Positions 15,648-23,820 of a DNA stretch of 23,848 bases are shown in pieces. The stretch is from Collinsella aerofaciens. Lineage in GTDB: Bacteria > Actinomycetota > Coriobacteriia > Coriobacteriales > Coriobacteriaceae. Made by a program: the position numbers and the translations under genes. Position 1 is the stretch's first letter. Every line of letters starts with the position of its first letter. The DNA is taken from positions 97,360 through 121,207 of the forward strand of contig NZ_CAAKNY010000068.1 of NCBI RefSeq assembly GCF_901212495.1. Direction: 5' to 3'. Below the pieces are notes generated by a model, which did no database searches, was not told the DNA's origin, and worked only from the letters and a program-made list of their open reading frames with translations.

Positions 15648-16667
15648 CTACAAAACGATGCCGTCCATAGAGTTGGCGACGTTCTCGACAAGCCCGGCGC
15701 GCACGGCCTCCGCCGCGGCGAGCGTACCGTTTTTGACGGCCTCGACCGAGGTGGCACCGTGGCCGATCAGGACCACGCCACGCAGGCCCAGCAGAATGGC
15801 ACCGCCCTTAGCATCGCCCGAGAGCTTTGCCTTGATCTCGCGCATCTGCTTTTTGATGAGCAGCGCGGCGATCTTGGTGCCGAGCGAAGCCATAAAGACA
15901 CCCTTGAGCTCCTGCAGCAAAAACTTGGCAGCGCCCTCGGTTGCCTTAAGGGCAATGTTTCCCGACATGCCATCGGCAACGACGACGTCAAAGTTACCCG
16001 AGGTCAGGTCGGTTCCCTCGCAGTTGCCCACAAAGCCGGGAACGGCGGCCTTCATGGCAGGGAAGCACGCCTTGGTAAAGTTGGAACCCTTCTCATCCTC
16101 GGTGCCGTTGCCGAGCAGACCGACGCGGGGATGCTCAATGCCCAAGACGACGCGCGCATAGGCGCTACCCATCTGGGCAAAACGCACCATGTCGTCGACC
16201 TCGACATCGGGGTTGGCGCCCATGTCGCACAGGACCGTCAGGCCGCCGGCGCGGTTGGGCAGCGCATTGGTGAGGCACGGACGCACCGGTTGCTTCTTGC
16301 CCTCGGCCTGATACCTAAATGGCGTCACGTAGGCGGTGGCGGCAGCGGTCATGGCGCCGGTGGAGCCGGCAGAGAAGAACGCGTCTGCGTTACCCTTCTT
16401 GATAGCGCGACAGGCAAGCACGATCGAGGACTTGCGCTTGGTCATCACGGCTCGAATGGGATCGTCATCCATGGCGATGACATCGGGCGCCTCCAAGGCC
16501 TCGACGCGCGCATGGGAAGCGGCAAAGGGATTGACGATTTCGGCGGGACCGGCAGCCAGGACCTCAATATCGGGATCGGCGGCAAGTGCAGCCTCGATAC
16601 CATCGAGAACAACCTGTGGCTTCTCGTCTCCACCCACAACGTCTACACAAACGCGAACGTTACTCAT
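15648..16667 (-). CDS. plsX: Phosphate acyltransferase PlsX
   Basis: It makes acyl-phosphate from acyl-ACP and phosphate for glycerolipid synthesis by PlsY. Family blocks seen are VDVVGGDEKPQVVLDGIEAAL at the start, SSIVLACRAIKKGNADAFFSAGSTGA, CDMGANPDV, LLGNGTEDEKGS, and FDVVVADGMSGNIALKATEGA. The usual MGGD is here VGGD. From the ATG at 16667 it has 339 residues. That start has AAGGAG seven bases upstream, while the ATG at 16673 is too close to the same site. A hairpin with a T-run lies right before the ribosome binding site. Confidence 0.95.
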   Translation of the reverse strand: MSNVRVCVDVVGGDEKPQVVLDGIEAALAADPDIEVLAAGPAEIVNPFAASHARVEALEAPDVIAMDDDPIRAVMTKRKSSIVLACRAIKKGNADAFFSAGSTGAMTAAATAYVTPFRYQAEGKKQPVRPCLTNALPNRAGGLTVLCDMGANPDVEVDDMVRFAQMGSAYARVVLGIEHPRVGLLGNGTEDEKGSNFTKACFPAMKAAVPGFVGNCEGTDLTSGNFDVVVADGMSGNIALKATEGAAKFLLQELKGVFMASLGTKIAALLIKKQMREIKAKLSGDAKGGAILLGLRGVVLIGHGATSVEAVKNGTLAAAEAVRAGLVENVANSMDGIVL

Positions 16668-16683
16668 ATACATACTCCTTATA

Positions 16684-16713
16684 CAAAAATGGCCGACTCA
16701 TTGAGCCGGCCAT
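16684..16713 (-). terminator. Hairpin with T-run between rpmF and plsX
   Basis: On the minus strand AATGGCCG (16713-16706) pairs with CGGCCATT (16694-16687), with an inner CTC/GAG. TTTTTG follows, running straight into the plsX ribosome binding site. It could end part of the rpmF transcripts or act as an attenuator. Confidence 0.7.
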
Positions 16714-16754
16714 TGTGGTTCCAGTTGGAACGGCATCGCATCCAGAGAATACAG

Positions 16755-16934
16755 TTACTCGGTAACGATAACCTCGCGGTCCTTGTAGAAACCGCAGCTG
16801 GGGCACACGTGGTGCGGAAGCTTGACAGCACCGCAACGGGGGCACGTGGACTGAGCCGCAGCCGAGATCTTCATGTTGGCGGAACGACGGGTGTGAGTGC
16901 GGATACGACCCTGCTTTTGTTTAGGTACGGGCAT
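16755..16934 (-). CDS. rpmF: 50S ribosomal protein L32
   Basis: This small zinc-ribbon ribosomal protein of 59 residues starts MPVPKQKQGR. It carries two CxxC pairs: CPRC at 31-34 and CPSC at 44-47. The length and motif are typical of bacterial L32. The ATG at 16934 has AAGGAAGG a few bases upstream. It lies between the DUF177 gene and plsX, the common bacterial order. The 64-base gap before it and the hairpin after it suggest that its level is set separately from its neighbours. Confidence 0.95.
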   Translation of the reverse strand: MPVPKQKQGRIRTHTRRSANMKISAAAQSTCPRCGAVKLPHHVCPSCGFYKDREVIVTE

Positions 16935-16998
16935 AGTGACCTTCCTTATGAACTATCCAGTGTGGCGATTACGCGCAAGTAGCGATACTACCACAGTT

Positions 16999-17553
16999 TT
17001 ACTCGTCAAGCTTGAGATTCTTCAATGCTGCAAATGGATTTTCCGTGGCAGCGGCCCATTCGGCCTCTGCTTGAGCGGCGCAATCGCATTGCTCGACGTT
17101 GAGATTGATGCCGCACGTGGGGCATAGACCGCGACAATCGGGCTTGCACAGGACAACGAACGGCGTATCCATGACGACCGCGTCGTTGATGGGCTCGCCC
17201 AGATCGACGATGCGATCCTCGCCCAGCAACTCAAAGCCGTCTTCGTAGGCCTCGGGGTCCTCGGGCTCGTCAAAGAGATAGAATTCCTCAATCTCACCGG
17301 CAATATCAAACGAGGCGGGCTCAAGGCAACGGTCGCACTCACCGGTTGCGTGAGCGCGGACCATACCCGTAAGCAGAACACCGGTGCCGGCATTGGTAAA
17401 GACCACGTCGTAGTCGATGCCGTCCTGCAGCTGGTACTCCTTCTCGCCCACCGTATAGGTGGCGACATCGACCTTGCCAGTCAGCGGATACGAGTCTCCG
17501 GGAAACTCGAGCTGCTCGGAAAGATCGACGGTAACGCTCGGGAACTCAGCCAT
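16999..17553 (-). CDS. YceD/DUF177 family protein
   Basis: YceD-type proteins are linked to 23S rRNA accumulation or ribosome assembly and are usually encoded just before rpmF, as here. The protein has 184 residues. It carries a CDRC pair (73-76), an acidic middle (FYLFDEPEDPEAYEDG), and a second Cys cluster CKPDCRGLCPTCG (136-148) that looks metal-binding. ENPFAALKNLK is the usual C-terminal motif. The ATG overlaps the stop of the upstream coiled-coil gene in TAATG. The family call is firm; the precise role is not settled. Confidence 0.9.
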   Translation of the reverse strand: MAEFPSVTVDLSEQLEFPGDSYPLTGKVDVATYTVGEKEYQLQDGIDYDVVFTNAGTGVLLTGMVRAHATGECDRCLEPASFDIAGEIEEFYLFDEPEDPEAYEDGFELLGEDRIVDLGEPINDAVVMDTPFVVLCKPDCRGLCPTCGINLNVEQCDCAAQAEAEWAAATENPFAALKNLKLDE

Positions 17554-18050
17554 TACCACTGACCATTCTGCTGGGCGGCACCCTCGTTAAGCTGCTGACG
17601 GCAACGGGTCACCGTACCGGTCAGGCTCTTGAGGTTTTCCTCGAGGTGCGTAAAGACCTGCTCGGCGTAGTCCTCGGCGGCATAGCGCGTCTCGCGTTCA
17701 TACTGCTGGGCACGGTCGCGGATATCGTCGGCCTGCTGCTGCGCTAAGCGGACGATCTCCTGCTCACCGGCAATGGTGAGGGCCTGCTGCTGAGCATCGG
17801 CGATAATGGAATCGGCCTGAGCGGCGGCGGAGGCCATAAGCTCCTCGCGCTCCTTGAGAATACGGCGGGACTTCTGCCATTCCTCGGGATAGCTCATGCG
17901 GATCTCGTCGAGGATGTTAAAGAAGACGTCGGCGTCGATAACCTTCATCTGGGCATTCTTGCCGAACGGCGTCTTAGCCTCTTCGATGAGCCCCTCGAGC
18001 TCGTCGACAAGACTCACGATCCTGTCGCCAGGAAAATTCTCGCCCGGCAT
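17553..18050 (-). CDS. DivIVA/SepIVA-like coiled-coil protein
   Basis: This 165-residue protein has an N-terminal region (DRIVSLVDELEGLIEEAK) followed by a long coiled coil rich in Ala, Gln and Glu (residues about 65-150). It has no membrane segment or enzyme motif. In mycobacteria the gene just before DUF177-rnc is sepIVA, a DivIVA-domain septation and cell-envelope factor. The position and coiled-coil form here suggest the same type; this is inference from gene order. The ATG at 18050 has AAAGGAG five bases upstream, so the longer frame to 18122 is rejected. It ends in a TAATG overlap with DUF177. Confidence 0.75.
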   Translation of the reverse strand: MPGENFPGDRIVSLVDELEGLIEEAKTPFGKNAQMKVIDADVFFNILDEIRMSYPEEWQKSRRILKEREELMASAAAQADSIIADAQQQALTIAGEQEIVRLAQQQADDIRDRAQQYERETRYAAEDYAEQVFTHLEENLKSLTGTVTRCRQQLNEGAAQQNGQW

Positions 18051-18118
18051 CCGGTCTCCTTTCATAGGTAACATATCATCGTGTAAGTTTACCACATGCC
18101 ACCAGGCATTAAAAAACG

Positions 18119-18616
18119 TCACGAAAAGCGATGTTTGAGCGCCCTGACCACATTGGGCGGAACAAAATTAGAGACGTCGCTACCGAGCGAGGCAATCTGG
18201 CGAACCACCGAGCTCGAGATATAGCCGTACTGCGGCGCGCTCATGACAAAGATGGACTCCAGCTCGTTATCCAGGCGGTAGTTGAGGTCGGCCTGTTGCA
18301 GCTCGTACTCAAAGTCGGTCATGGCACGCAGGCCCTTGACCACAGCCCCTGCTCCCTGTTCGCGGGCAAAATCGACCAAGAGGCCGGTGAAGGGCAGCAC
18401 CTCGACGCCGTCAATATCACCGAGCGCTTCACGGGCCAGCGCCACGCGCTCATCGAGCATAAACGTGGTGCCGACGCCGTTTTTGCCCTGCGACTCGGCA
18501 ACGGCCACGATCACGCTGGGAAAGATGCGGCGGGCACGGCGGATGACGTCGATATGGCCGAATGTGATGGGATCGAAGGTGCCCGGGACAATCACGCGGT
18601 TGATGGTGTCATTCAT
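18119..18616 (-). CDS. coaD: Phosphopantetheine adenylyltransferase
   Basis: It joins ATP and 4'-phosphopantetheine to dephospho-CoA, a late step of coenzyme A synthesis. The nucleotidyltransferase signature GTFDPITFGH (12-21) and the second motif ISSSVVR (133-139) are both present. KGLRAMTDFEYE and MSAPQYGYISS are typical family blocks. The length is 165 residues, normal. The ATG at 18616 has GGAGG six bases upstream and overlaps rsmD by eight bases. The rsmD-coaD order is common in bacteria. Confidence 0.96.
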   Translation of the reverse strand: MNDTINRVIVPGTFDPITFGHIDVIRRARRIFPSVIVAVAESQGKNGVGTTFMLDERVALAREALGDIDGVEVLPFTGLLVDFAREQGAGAVVKGLRAMTDFEYELQQADLNYRLDNELESIFVMSAPQYGYISSSVVRQIASLGSDVSNFVPPNVVRALKHRFS

Positions 18617-19238
18617 GGGCGTCCTCCATGGGTGCGTCGCTATCGTTGCCATCATCCTCGGCGTCGCCAACCCAACGAAGCAAGTCGACCGAGGTAATGC
18701 CGTAACGCTTCTCGCGCACGATCTCGAAGCCTGCCGGGTGCGCACCCGCATCGGCCGCGGCGTGCTCAAAGAGCGCGTAGGCACCCCGCGCCAGCAAGTC
18801 CTGCTGGGCCAGGTTCTGCAGTAGCTCCTCGACCGGCTCGGCGCCAAAAGCATAGGGTGGGTCGAGCAGGACAAGGTCAAAGGGGCCGTCCGGCACGCGG
18901 CCGCGCGAGGCACTCGCCAGCACATCGACGCCCACCACGCGCCAGCGCGCACGATCACGGCACAGCGACTCGATATTCTTGGTAATCAGACGAGCAGCGT
19001 TGCGATCGATCTCGAACGTGGTGAGCGAGCGGGCACCACGCGAGAGCATCTCTAGCCCTAAGGCGCCGGAGCCGCCAAAGGCATCCAGTACGCGGACCTC
19101 GTCCAGGTCGAAGTCGAATGCCGACATGACCATAGATGCGCACGCCTCGCGCACGCGATCGGTCGTGGGGCGGGTGACATCGCGACCACGGGGCTCCTCG
19201 ATCTTACGACCGCGCCATTCGCCGCCGATGATTCTCAT
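18609..19238 (-). CDS. rsmD: 16S rRNA (guanine(966)-N(2))-methyltransferase RsmD
   Basis: It methylates the N2 of a guanine in the small-subunit rRNA. MRIIGGEWRGRKIEEP at the start, RPTTDRVREA, the SAM site LDAFGGSGALGLE (51-63) and the catalytic DPPY (126-129) identify it. The length is 209 residues. The C-terminus carries an unusual acidic tail (DAEDDGNDSDAPMEDAHE) that overlaps the coaD start. It begins in an ATGA overlap with the recG stop. Confidence 0.95.
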   Translation of the reverse strand: MRIIGGEWRGRKIEEPRGRDVTRPTTDRVREACASMVMSAFDFDLDEVRVLDAFGGSGALGLEMLSRGARSLTTFEIDRNAARLITKNIESLCRDRARWRVVGVDVLASASRGRVPDGPFDLVLLDPPYAFGAEPVEELLQNLAQQDLLARGAYALFEHAAADAGAHPAGFEIVREKRYGITSVDLLRWVGDAEDDGNDSDAPMEDAHE

Positions 19239-21412
19239 CCTCCGCTGACCTCCTTAAAGATGTGTCGATACCGCGTGGCGACCGCATCGCGCAAGGGACG
19301 CGTCGCCACGGAGTCAAGGTTGCAAGCATACCGCAAGAGCTCGACCGCGTCCAAATGGGCCCACTCGATCAATTCCTCGTCGGCATCGAGGTCAACAAAG
19401 CGCAAGGTCACGCCGCCATGCTGACGGTAGCCCAGGATTTCGCCCTCGTGGCGCAGACGCAGGTCCATCTGGGCGAGCGTAAAGCCGTCCAAGGTCTTCT
19501 CGAGCGACTGGAGGCGGTCTTGTGCCGCCGACGCGCCGCCGTTGCCCTTGGAGTGCGTCATGACCAGGCACGTACCCGACACGCTGCCGCGGCCTACGCG
19601 CCCGCGCAGCTGGTGCAAGGCCGCCAAACCAAAGCGCTCGCCATTCTCGATGACCATGACGGTGGCATTGGGCACGTCAACGCCCACCTCGACCACCGTG
19701 GTCGAGACGAGTACATCGATCTCGCCACGCTTAAAGGCATCGATGACCCGGTCCTTCTCCCCCGCCGGCATGCGGCCATGAAGACGCTCGATGGTAAGCC
19801 CCGGTAATGCCAGACGAAGGCGATCGAGCTCGGTCGCCGTGTCATGCAACGGCACGGGCACGGTCACGCGGCCTTCGTCGTCGCGAGCGATGCCGGGTAC
19901 GTCTTCGAGCTCATCGGCCGAATCGCTCGGCTCCACGAGCGGACAGATCACGTAGGCTTGCTGCCCCTTTTCGTGCGCCTCGCGAATGGCGCCATAGGCC
20001 AGGTCGCGACTCGACTCGGTGAGGACGCGTGTCGTCACACCGGCACCCGGAACGGGACGATGGCGAATAATGCTCGTGTCCAGGTCGCCGTAGACCGAGA
20101 GCGCCAACGTGCGTGGGATCGGCGTGGCCGTCATAACGAGCAGGTCGGCACCCGGGCCCTTAGCGCGCAGGGCATTGCGCTGGCCCACACCAAAGCGGTG
20201 CTGCTCGTCGATCACCACAAGCGACAAATGCCTAAATTGTACGTCTTCGGAAAGCACCGCGTGGGTTCCAAAGAGGACGTCGAGCTCGCCAGACTGGAGC
20301 TGAGCATGAATCTGCTCGCGCTCGGCCGCCGGTGTGGCGCCCGTCAGGAGCGCCCAGGTCATGCCAACCTGCGAGAGCAAGGGGCCGGTCTTATCGGCAT
20401 ATTGACGCGCCAGCACGCCCGTGGGCGCCATAACGCAGGCCTGCGTGCCGCTATCGGCCGCAACCGCCAACGCACAGGCGGCAACGGCAGTCTTACCGGT
20501 ACCGACATCGCCCAGCAGCAGACGGTTCATCACGCGACCGCCATCGCACATGTCATGCAGGATGTCTTGAAATGCAGCCTCCTGCTCATCGCTCAGCGAA
20601 AACGGCAGGGCTTGCTTGAGCGCCGCCAGGTGCTCGCCCGCTGCGTGGGCATAGGGAGCGACTTCGACCAAGCCGCCGTCGTTGCGCAGGCGCAGGGCCA
20701 GCTGAAGACAGAGGCACTCCTCATAGGCCAGCCGTGCGCGCGCGATGTCGCGCTCGGCCATGCTCGAGGGAAAGTGGATCGAGCGCAGCGCACGGGCATT
20801 GCTCATGAGCTTCCGCTTTGCGCGCAGCGGCGCGGGAATGGGATCGAACGGATTGGCAGCCACTTCGAGCGCGCCGCTTACGATACGGCGCATCCACGCC
20901 TGGCTCACGCCATCACTCACGTAGTGGACCGGCAGGATGGTGCCCGCGGCACGTCCCTCCTCGATCTTTTCGAAATGCGGAGAGGCCATCTGCTTAAAGC
21001 CGTAGGCAAACTCGACCTTACCCATCACGGCCAGGCGATCGCCCTGCTTGAACTGCTGGGCAATCCAGGGCTGACGGAAAAAGGCGATTTGCAGCACCCC
21101 CGTCTCGTCCACAAGCGAGACCTCGGTCACCTGCATACGCGGGCGAGGCCGCTTCTGGACGATCCGGTCGACCGTGGCGATGATGGAGCACACGGTACCG
21201 ATGGGAGCCATCTCGATGGACCAGGAGCGCGTAAAGTCGAGATATCGATGAGGGATATGGAGAAGGAGGTCCCCCACCGTCCGAATTCCCAGACGGCGAA
21301 GGGCCTCCTCACGTTTACCCGAAACATATTTGAGACGCGCGATATCATCGTCGAGCGCATTGCTCTGGGCAAAGCGCTCCGAGACGCGCGGCACGGAGCA
21401 CAGCTCGGACAT
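19235..21412 (-). CDS. recG: ATP-dependent DNA helicase RecG
   Basis: It remodels stalled replication forks and branch-migrates Holliday junctions. An N-terminal wedge (OB-fold) domain covers roughly 60-150. The helicase core has Walker A GDVGTGKT (301-308), DEQH (402-405), TATPIPRT, and the C-terminal lobe with VVEVGVDVPNAT and QLRGRVGRG (601-609). The 725-residue length is normal. The ATG at 21412 comes ten bases after the fakA stop. The 3' end overlaps rsmD by four bases (ATGA). Confidence 0.97.
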   Translation of the reverse strand: MSELCSVPRVSERFAQSNALDDDIARLKYVSGKREEALRRLGIRTVGDLLLHIPHRYLDFTRSWSIEMAPIGTVCSIIATVDRIVQKRPRPRMQVTEVSLVDETGVLQIAFFRQPWIAQQFKQGDRLAVMGKVEFAYGFKQMASPHFEKIEEGRAAGTILPVHYVSDGVSQAWMRRIVSGALEVAANPFDPIPAPLRAKRKLMSNARALRSIHFPSSMAERDIARARLAYEECLCLQLALRLRNDGGLVEVAPYAHAAGEHLAALKQALPFSLSDEQEAAFQDILHDMCDGGRVMNRLLLGDVGTGKTAVAACALAVAADSGTQACVMAPTGVLARQYADKTGPLLSQVGMTWALLTGATPAAEREQIHAQLQSGELDVLFGTHAVLSEDVQFRHLSLVVIDEQHRFGVGQRNALRAKGPGADLLVMTATPIPRTLALSVYGDLDTSIIRHRPVPGAGVTTRVLTESSRDLAYGAIREAHEKGQQAYVICPLVEPSDSADELEDVPGIARDDEGRVTVPVPLHDTATELDRLRLALPGLTIERLHGRMPAGEKDRVIDAFKRGEIDVLVSTTVVEVGVDVPNATVMVIENGERFGLAALHQLRGRVGRGSVSGTCLVMTHSKGNGGASAAQDRLQSLEKTLDGFTLAQMDLRLRHEGEILGYRQHGGVTLRFVDLDADEELIEWAHLDAVELLRYACNLDSVATRPLRDAVATRYRHIFKEVSGG

Positions 21413-21422
21413 GACGAGATGC

Positions 21423-23084
21423 CTACTCGATCGAGAAAATCACGGGATAGAGCGGCTGCTCGCCACGATGGGCGTCAATCTCCAAGTCGGGCTGAGCCTC
21501 CTCGATAGCGTCGACGATCTCCTGGAAGGCCTCGTCGGACAGCTCCTCGCCGGCCAGAATCGTCAACGTATCACCTTCCTCTTCCTCCTGTATGCGGTTG
21601 ATGCAGTCGAGCGTGACCTGCTTCACGTCGGATCCGACCACATCGATGGAGCCGGCGATGATGCCCATGACATCACCGGAGTGAATCGGCGAGCCGTCAG
21701 AGGCGCTGGAATCGCGCACGGCACGGGTGACCTCGCCATCGCGAACCTCGCTGATGGCGTCGACCATAGCGGCAACAGCATCCTCGAGCTCGGAATCGGG
21801 CAGAACCGCGAACAGCGCGGAGAACGCCTGCGGGACGGTCTTGGTGGGAATGACGGCGACCTTCTTGTCGGTGCAAGCGGAGGCAGCAGCTTCGGCAGCC
21901 ATGCGGATGTTACCATTGTTGGGCAGGATAATGACCGAGGTCGCGTTGACCTGGTCCACCGCGCTCAGCAGGTCGGCAGTCGAGGGGTTCATGGTCTGGC
22001 CACCCGACACGACCACGTCGACGCCGAGGGACTTGAGGATGTCGGCCTCGCCGGAACCGGCGGCAACGGCGACAAAACCCAGCGTCTTGGCGGGCTCGGC
22101 GGCCTTTTCCTGGTCCTCGTGAATCTTGGCGGTACGATCGTGGGCCTCCATCTCCATGTTGTGGATAAAGACCTCGTAGATCTGACCGAGCTGCAGCATG
22201 TGCTCAAGCACCAGGTTGGGGGTGTTGGAGTGCACGTGGATCTTGTAGTCGGGGTAGGCGCCCACGAGCAGCTCGCAGTCGCCCATGGAGCCCAGGAACT
22301 TAAGGCACTCGTCCTCGTCAAATGGGGCATCGGCCTTAAAGAGGAACTCGTTGCAGTAGCGGAACTCCGAGCCCTCCCAATCGTCATTGGCCTCGATCTC
22401 AACACGGCCAAGAGCGGCATCACGGGCAGAGCCGGCGGAGTCAAACGTAGCGGAGAAATCCTCGACCACGGTGCTGCGACCAAGAGCGGCAGCCACAAAG
22501 TTCTCGAGGAAAATGGCAAATCCAAAGGCGCCGGAGTCGACCACGCCGTTCTCCTTGAGGACGGGCAGCAGGTCGGGCGTGCGGGCGACGGACTGGTACG
22601 CCTCGACGACGATAGCATCGAGCGCATCCTCGGCCGAGAACTTCTTCTTCTCGCACTCATCGGCCTTGGTCGAGACATCGCGCAGGACCGTGAGGATCGT
22701 GCCCTCGATGGGCTTGCGAACAGCCTGGAAGGCAACCTTGACGGCACGACGGAAGGCGAAGGCAATGTTGGCGGACGTAATAGGCTCGTCGGCAGAGACA
22801 AGGCCCTCGGCCACGCCGCGCAGGATCTGCGAGGTGATGACGCCGGAGTTGCCGCGAGCACCCATCAGGGAGCCGTGGGTGATGGCGCCGGCGATGGCTT
22901 CCATGTCGGCGTCGGCAGGAAGAGCAGAAAGCTCCTTGGTCACCGAGGCAAGCGTGAGCGACATGTTGGTACCGGTGTCGCCGTCGGGTACGGGGAAGAC
23001 GTTGAGCTTGTTGATCTCCTCGGCCTTGTCGGAAACGGCAGCCGCAGCGATCGGAAAACAGGTGCGAATGGTCTTTGCAATCAT
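21423..23084 (-). CDS. fakA: Fatty acid kinase subunit A-like protein (DhaL/DAK2 domain)
   Basis: FakA, with the lipid carrier FakB, phosphorylates fatty acids to acyl-phosphate, which PlsX/PlsY can use. The N-terminal DhaL ATP-binding domain has the Asp cluster VPDGDTGTNM (32-41) and GARGNSGVITSQILRG. A middle region and a C-terminal DAK-phosphatase-like region follow (ILPNNGNIRMAAEAAAS, VIPTKTVPQAFSALF). The length is 553 residues, usual for FakA/YloV. No DhaK gene is near, which argues against a dihydroxyacetone kinase. The Asp23 gene upstream and recG downstream give the widespread yloU-yloV-recG order. Its FakB partner is not here. Confidence 0.93.
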   Translation of the reverse strand: MIAKTIRTCFPIAAAAVSDKAEEINKLNVFPVPDGDTGTNMSLTLASVTKELSALPADADMEAIAGAITHGSLMGARGNSGVITSQILRGVAEGLVSADEPITSANIAFAFRRAVKVAFQAVRKPIEGTILTVLRDVSTKADECEKKKFSAEDALDAIVVEAYQSVARTPDLLPVLKENGVVDSGAFGFAIFLENFVAAALGRSTVVEDFSATFDSAGSARDAALGRVEIEANDDWEGSEFRYCNEFLFKADAPFDEDECLKFLGSMGDCELLVGAYPDYKIHVHSNTPNLVLEHMLQLGQIYEVFIHNMEMEAHDRTAKIHEDQEKAAEPAKTLGFVAVAAGSGEADILKSLGVDVVVSGGQTMNPSTADLLSAVDQVNATSVIILPNNGNIRMAAEAAASACTDKKVAVIPTKTVPQAFSALFAVLPDSELEDAVAAMVDAISEVRDGEVTRAVRDSSASDGSPIHSGDVMGIIAGSIDVVGSDVKQVTLDCINRIQEEEEGDTLTILAGEELSDEAFQEIVDAIEEAQPDLEIDAHRGEQPLYPVIFSIE

Positions 23085-23111
23085 GAGTGGTGAAATCTCC
23101 GTATTCGGATG

Positions 23112-23468
23112 CTAGTTCAGACGGCTCTTGAGCGCGTCGATGTGAATGCCGATCTTAAGGCTGGCGGGATCGATCTGGGCGATCTCCTGCAGGGTGAAGG
23201 CAACGGAGCTCGAAAGATTGTGGCAGACGGACTTCATGTTGACGCCGTTCTCGAGCACGACGTGAAGATCGACCGTGAGGCCGTTCTCGTCGGCGGAGAC
23301 AAGCACGCCCTTGCGGAGGCGCTGACCGGCAAGCAGGCGCACGCTCCCGGCGCCCTGGAGCTGTTCGGCCATACCGACGACGCCATAGCACGTCATCGCG
23401 GCATAACCGGCAATATCGGCAATAACGTCATTCGAGACGCTCAGGCTGCCGTTAATGGTCTCAGACAC
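23112..23468 (-). CDS. Asp23/Gls24 family envelope stress protein (YloU-like)
   Basis: Asp23/Gls24 proteins are small cytoplasmic, membrane-associated factors tied to the alkaline-shock or envelope-stress response. The protein has 118 residues from a GTG at 23468, which has AAGGAG six bases upstream. A frame starting earlier at 23501 lacks such a site. Typical signs are VIADIAGYAAMTCYGVVGMA, the turn LRKGVLVS, and DLHVVLENGVNMKSVCHNL. It lies 27 bases before fakA and is surely co-transcribed. No convincing promoter motif was found in the 158-base leader. Confidence 0.93.
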   Translation of the reverse strand: MSETINGSLSVSNDVIADIAGYAAMTCYGVVGMAEQLQGAGSVRLLAGQRLRKGVLVSADENGLTVDLHVVLENGVNMKSVCHNLSSSVAFTLQEIAQIDPASLKIGIHIDALKSRLN

Positions 23469-23626
23469 AAGAATCTCCTTATCTGGTGCTCGCGGCACCA
23501 TGTCGTGGGAGCAATCACTGCAATATTTTACAACGAGCGCGCCATGTTGAGGTGGTGGGCCTCGGGATTACATCCTCGACACGAAATGTTGATACGGTAA
23601 CGTTCGCCACAGGCGATCGAGGCATG

Positions 23627-23658
23627 AAAAAACCCGCCGTATAAACGACGGGTTTTAC
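23627..23658 (-). terminator. Intrinsic terminator of tRNA-Asn
   Basis: On the minus strand AACCCGTCGT (23654-23645) pairs with ACGGCGGGTT (23640-23631), including one wobble pair. A run of T follows. It stands a few bases after the tRNA 3' end. Confidence 0.85.
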
Positions 23659-23662
23659 AACC

Positions 23663-23737
23663 TGGCTCCCCGGGTAGGACTCGAACCTACAACAGCGCGG
23701 TTAACAGCCGCGTGCTCTACCATTGAGCTACCGAGGA
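23663..23737 (-). tRNA. tRNA-Asn (anticodon GTT)
   Basis: The acceptor stem TCCTCGG pairs with CCGGGGA (one wobble). The D arm GCTC/GAGC, the anticodon stem CGCGG/CCGCG with loop CTGTTAA, and the T arm GTAGG-TTCGAGT-CCTAC are all present. The anticodon is GTT, so it decodes asparagine AAC and AAU. The discriminator is G and CCA is encoded in the gene. The total is 75 bases with CCA. Confidence 0.96.
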
Positions 23738-23767
23738 ATAGGTGCGTGCTCTCAAGCAACGAAGATT

Positions 23768-23795
23768 ATTATACGAACGATTGGGCGAAGGGCAA
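23768..23795 (-). promoter_or_regulatory. Promoter of tRNA-Asn
   Basis: The minus strand has TTGCCC (23795-23790), 16 bases and a perfect TATAAT (23773-23768), about 30 bases before the mature tRNA 5' end. An A/T-rich run lies upstream, as in strong stable-RNA promoters. Confidence 0.65.
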
Positions 23796-23820
23796 GAACT
23801 TTTTTGAGAAATTTTCCGAC

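Noticed and set aside
21423..23084. Dihydroxyacetone kinase
   Set aside because: Only the DhaL-type domain is present together with the FakA-type C-terminal region. No DhaK or DhaM genes are near, and the Asp23-recG context fits FakA.
21330..23093. Plus-strand frame of 587 codons opposite fakA
   Set aside because: It is a Gly/Asp/Val-rich antisense shadow without recognisable domains.
23663..23737. tRNA-Asn as an integration site for a mobile element
   Set aside because: tRNA genes are frequent attachment sites, but no integrase and no duplicated tRNA 3' end were seen on either side within the window.
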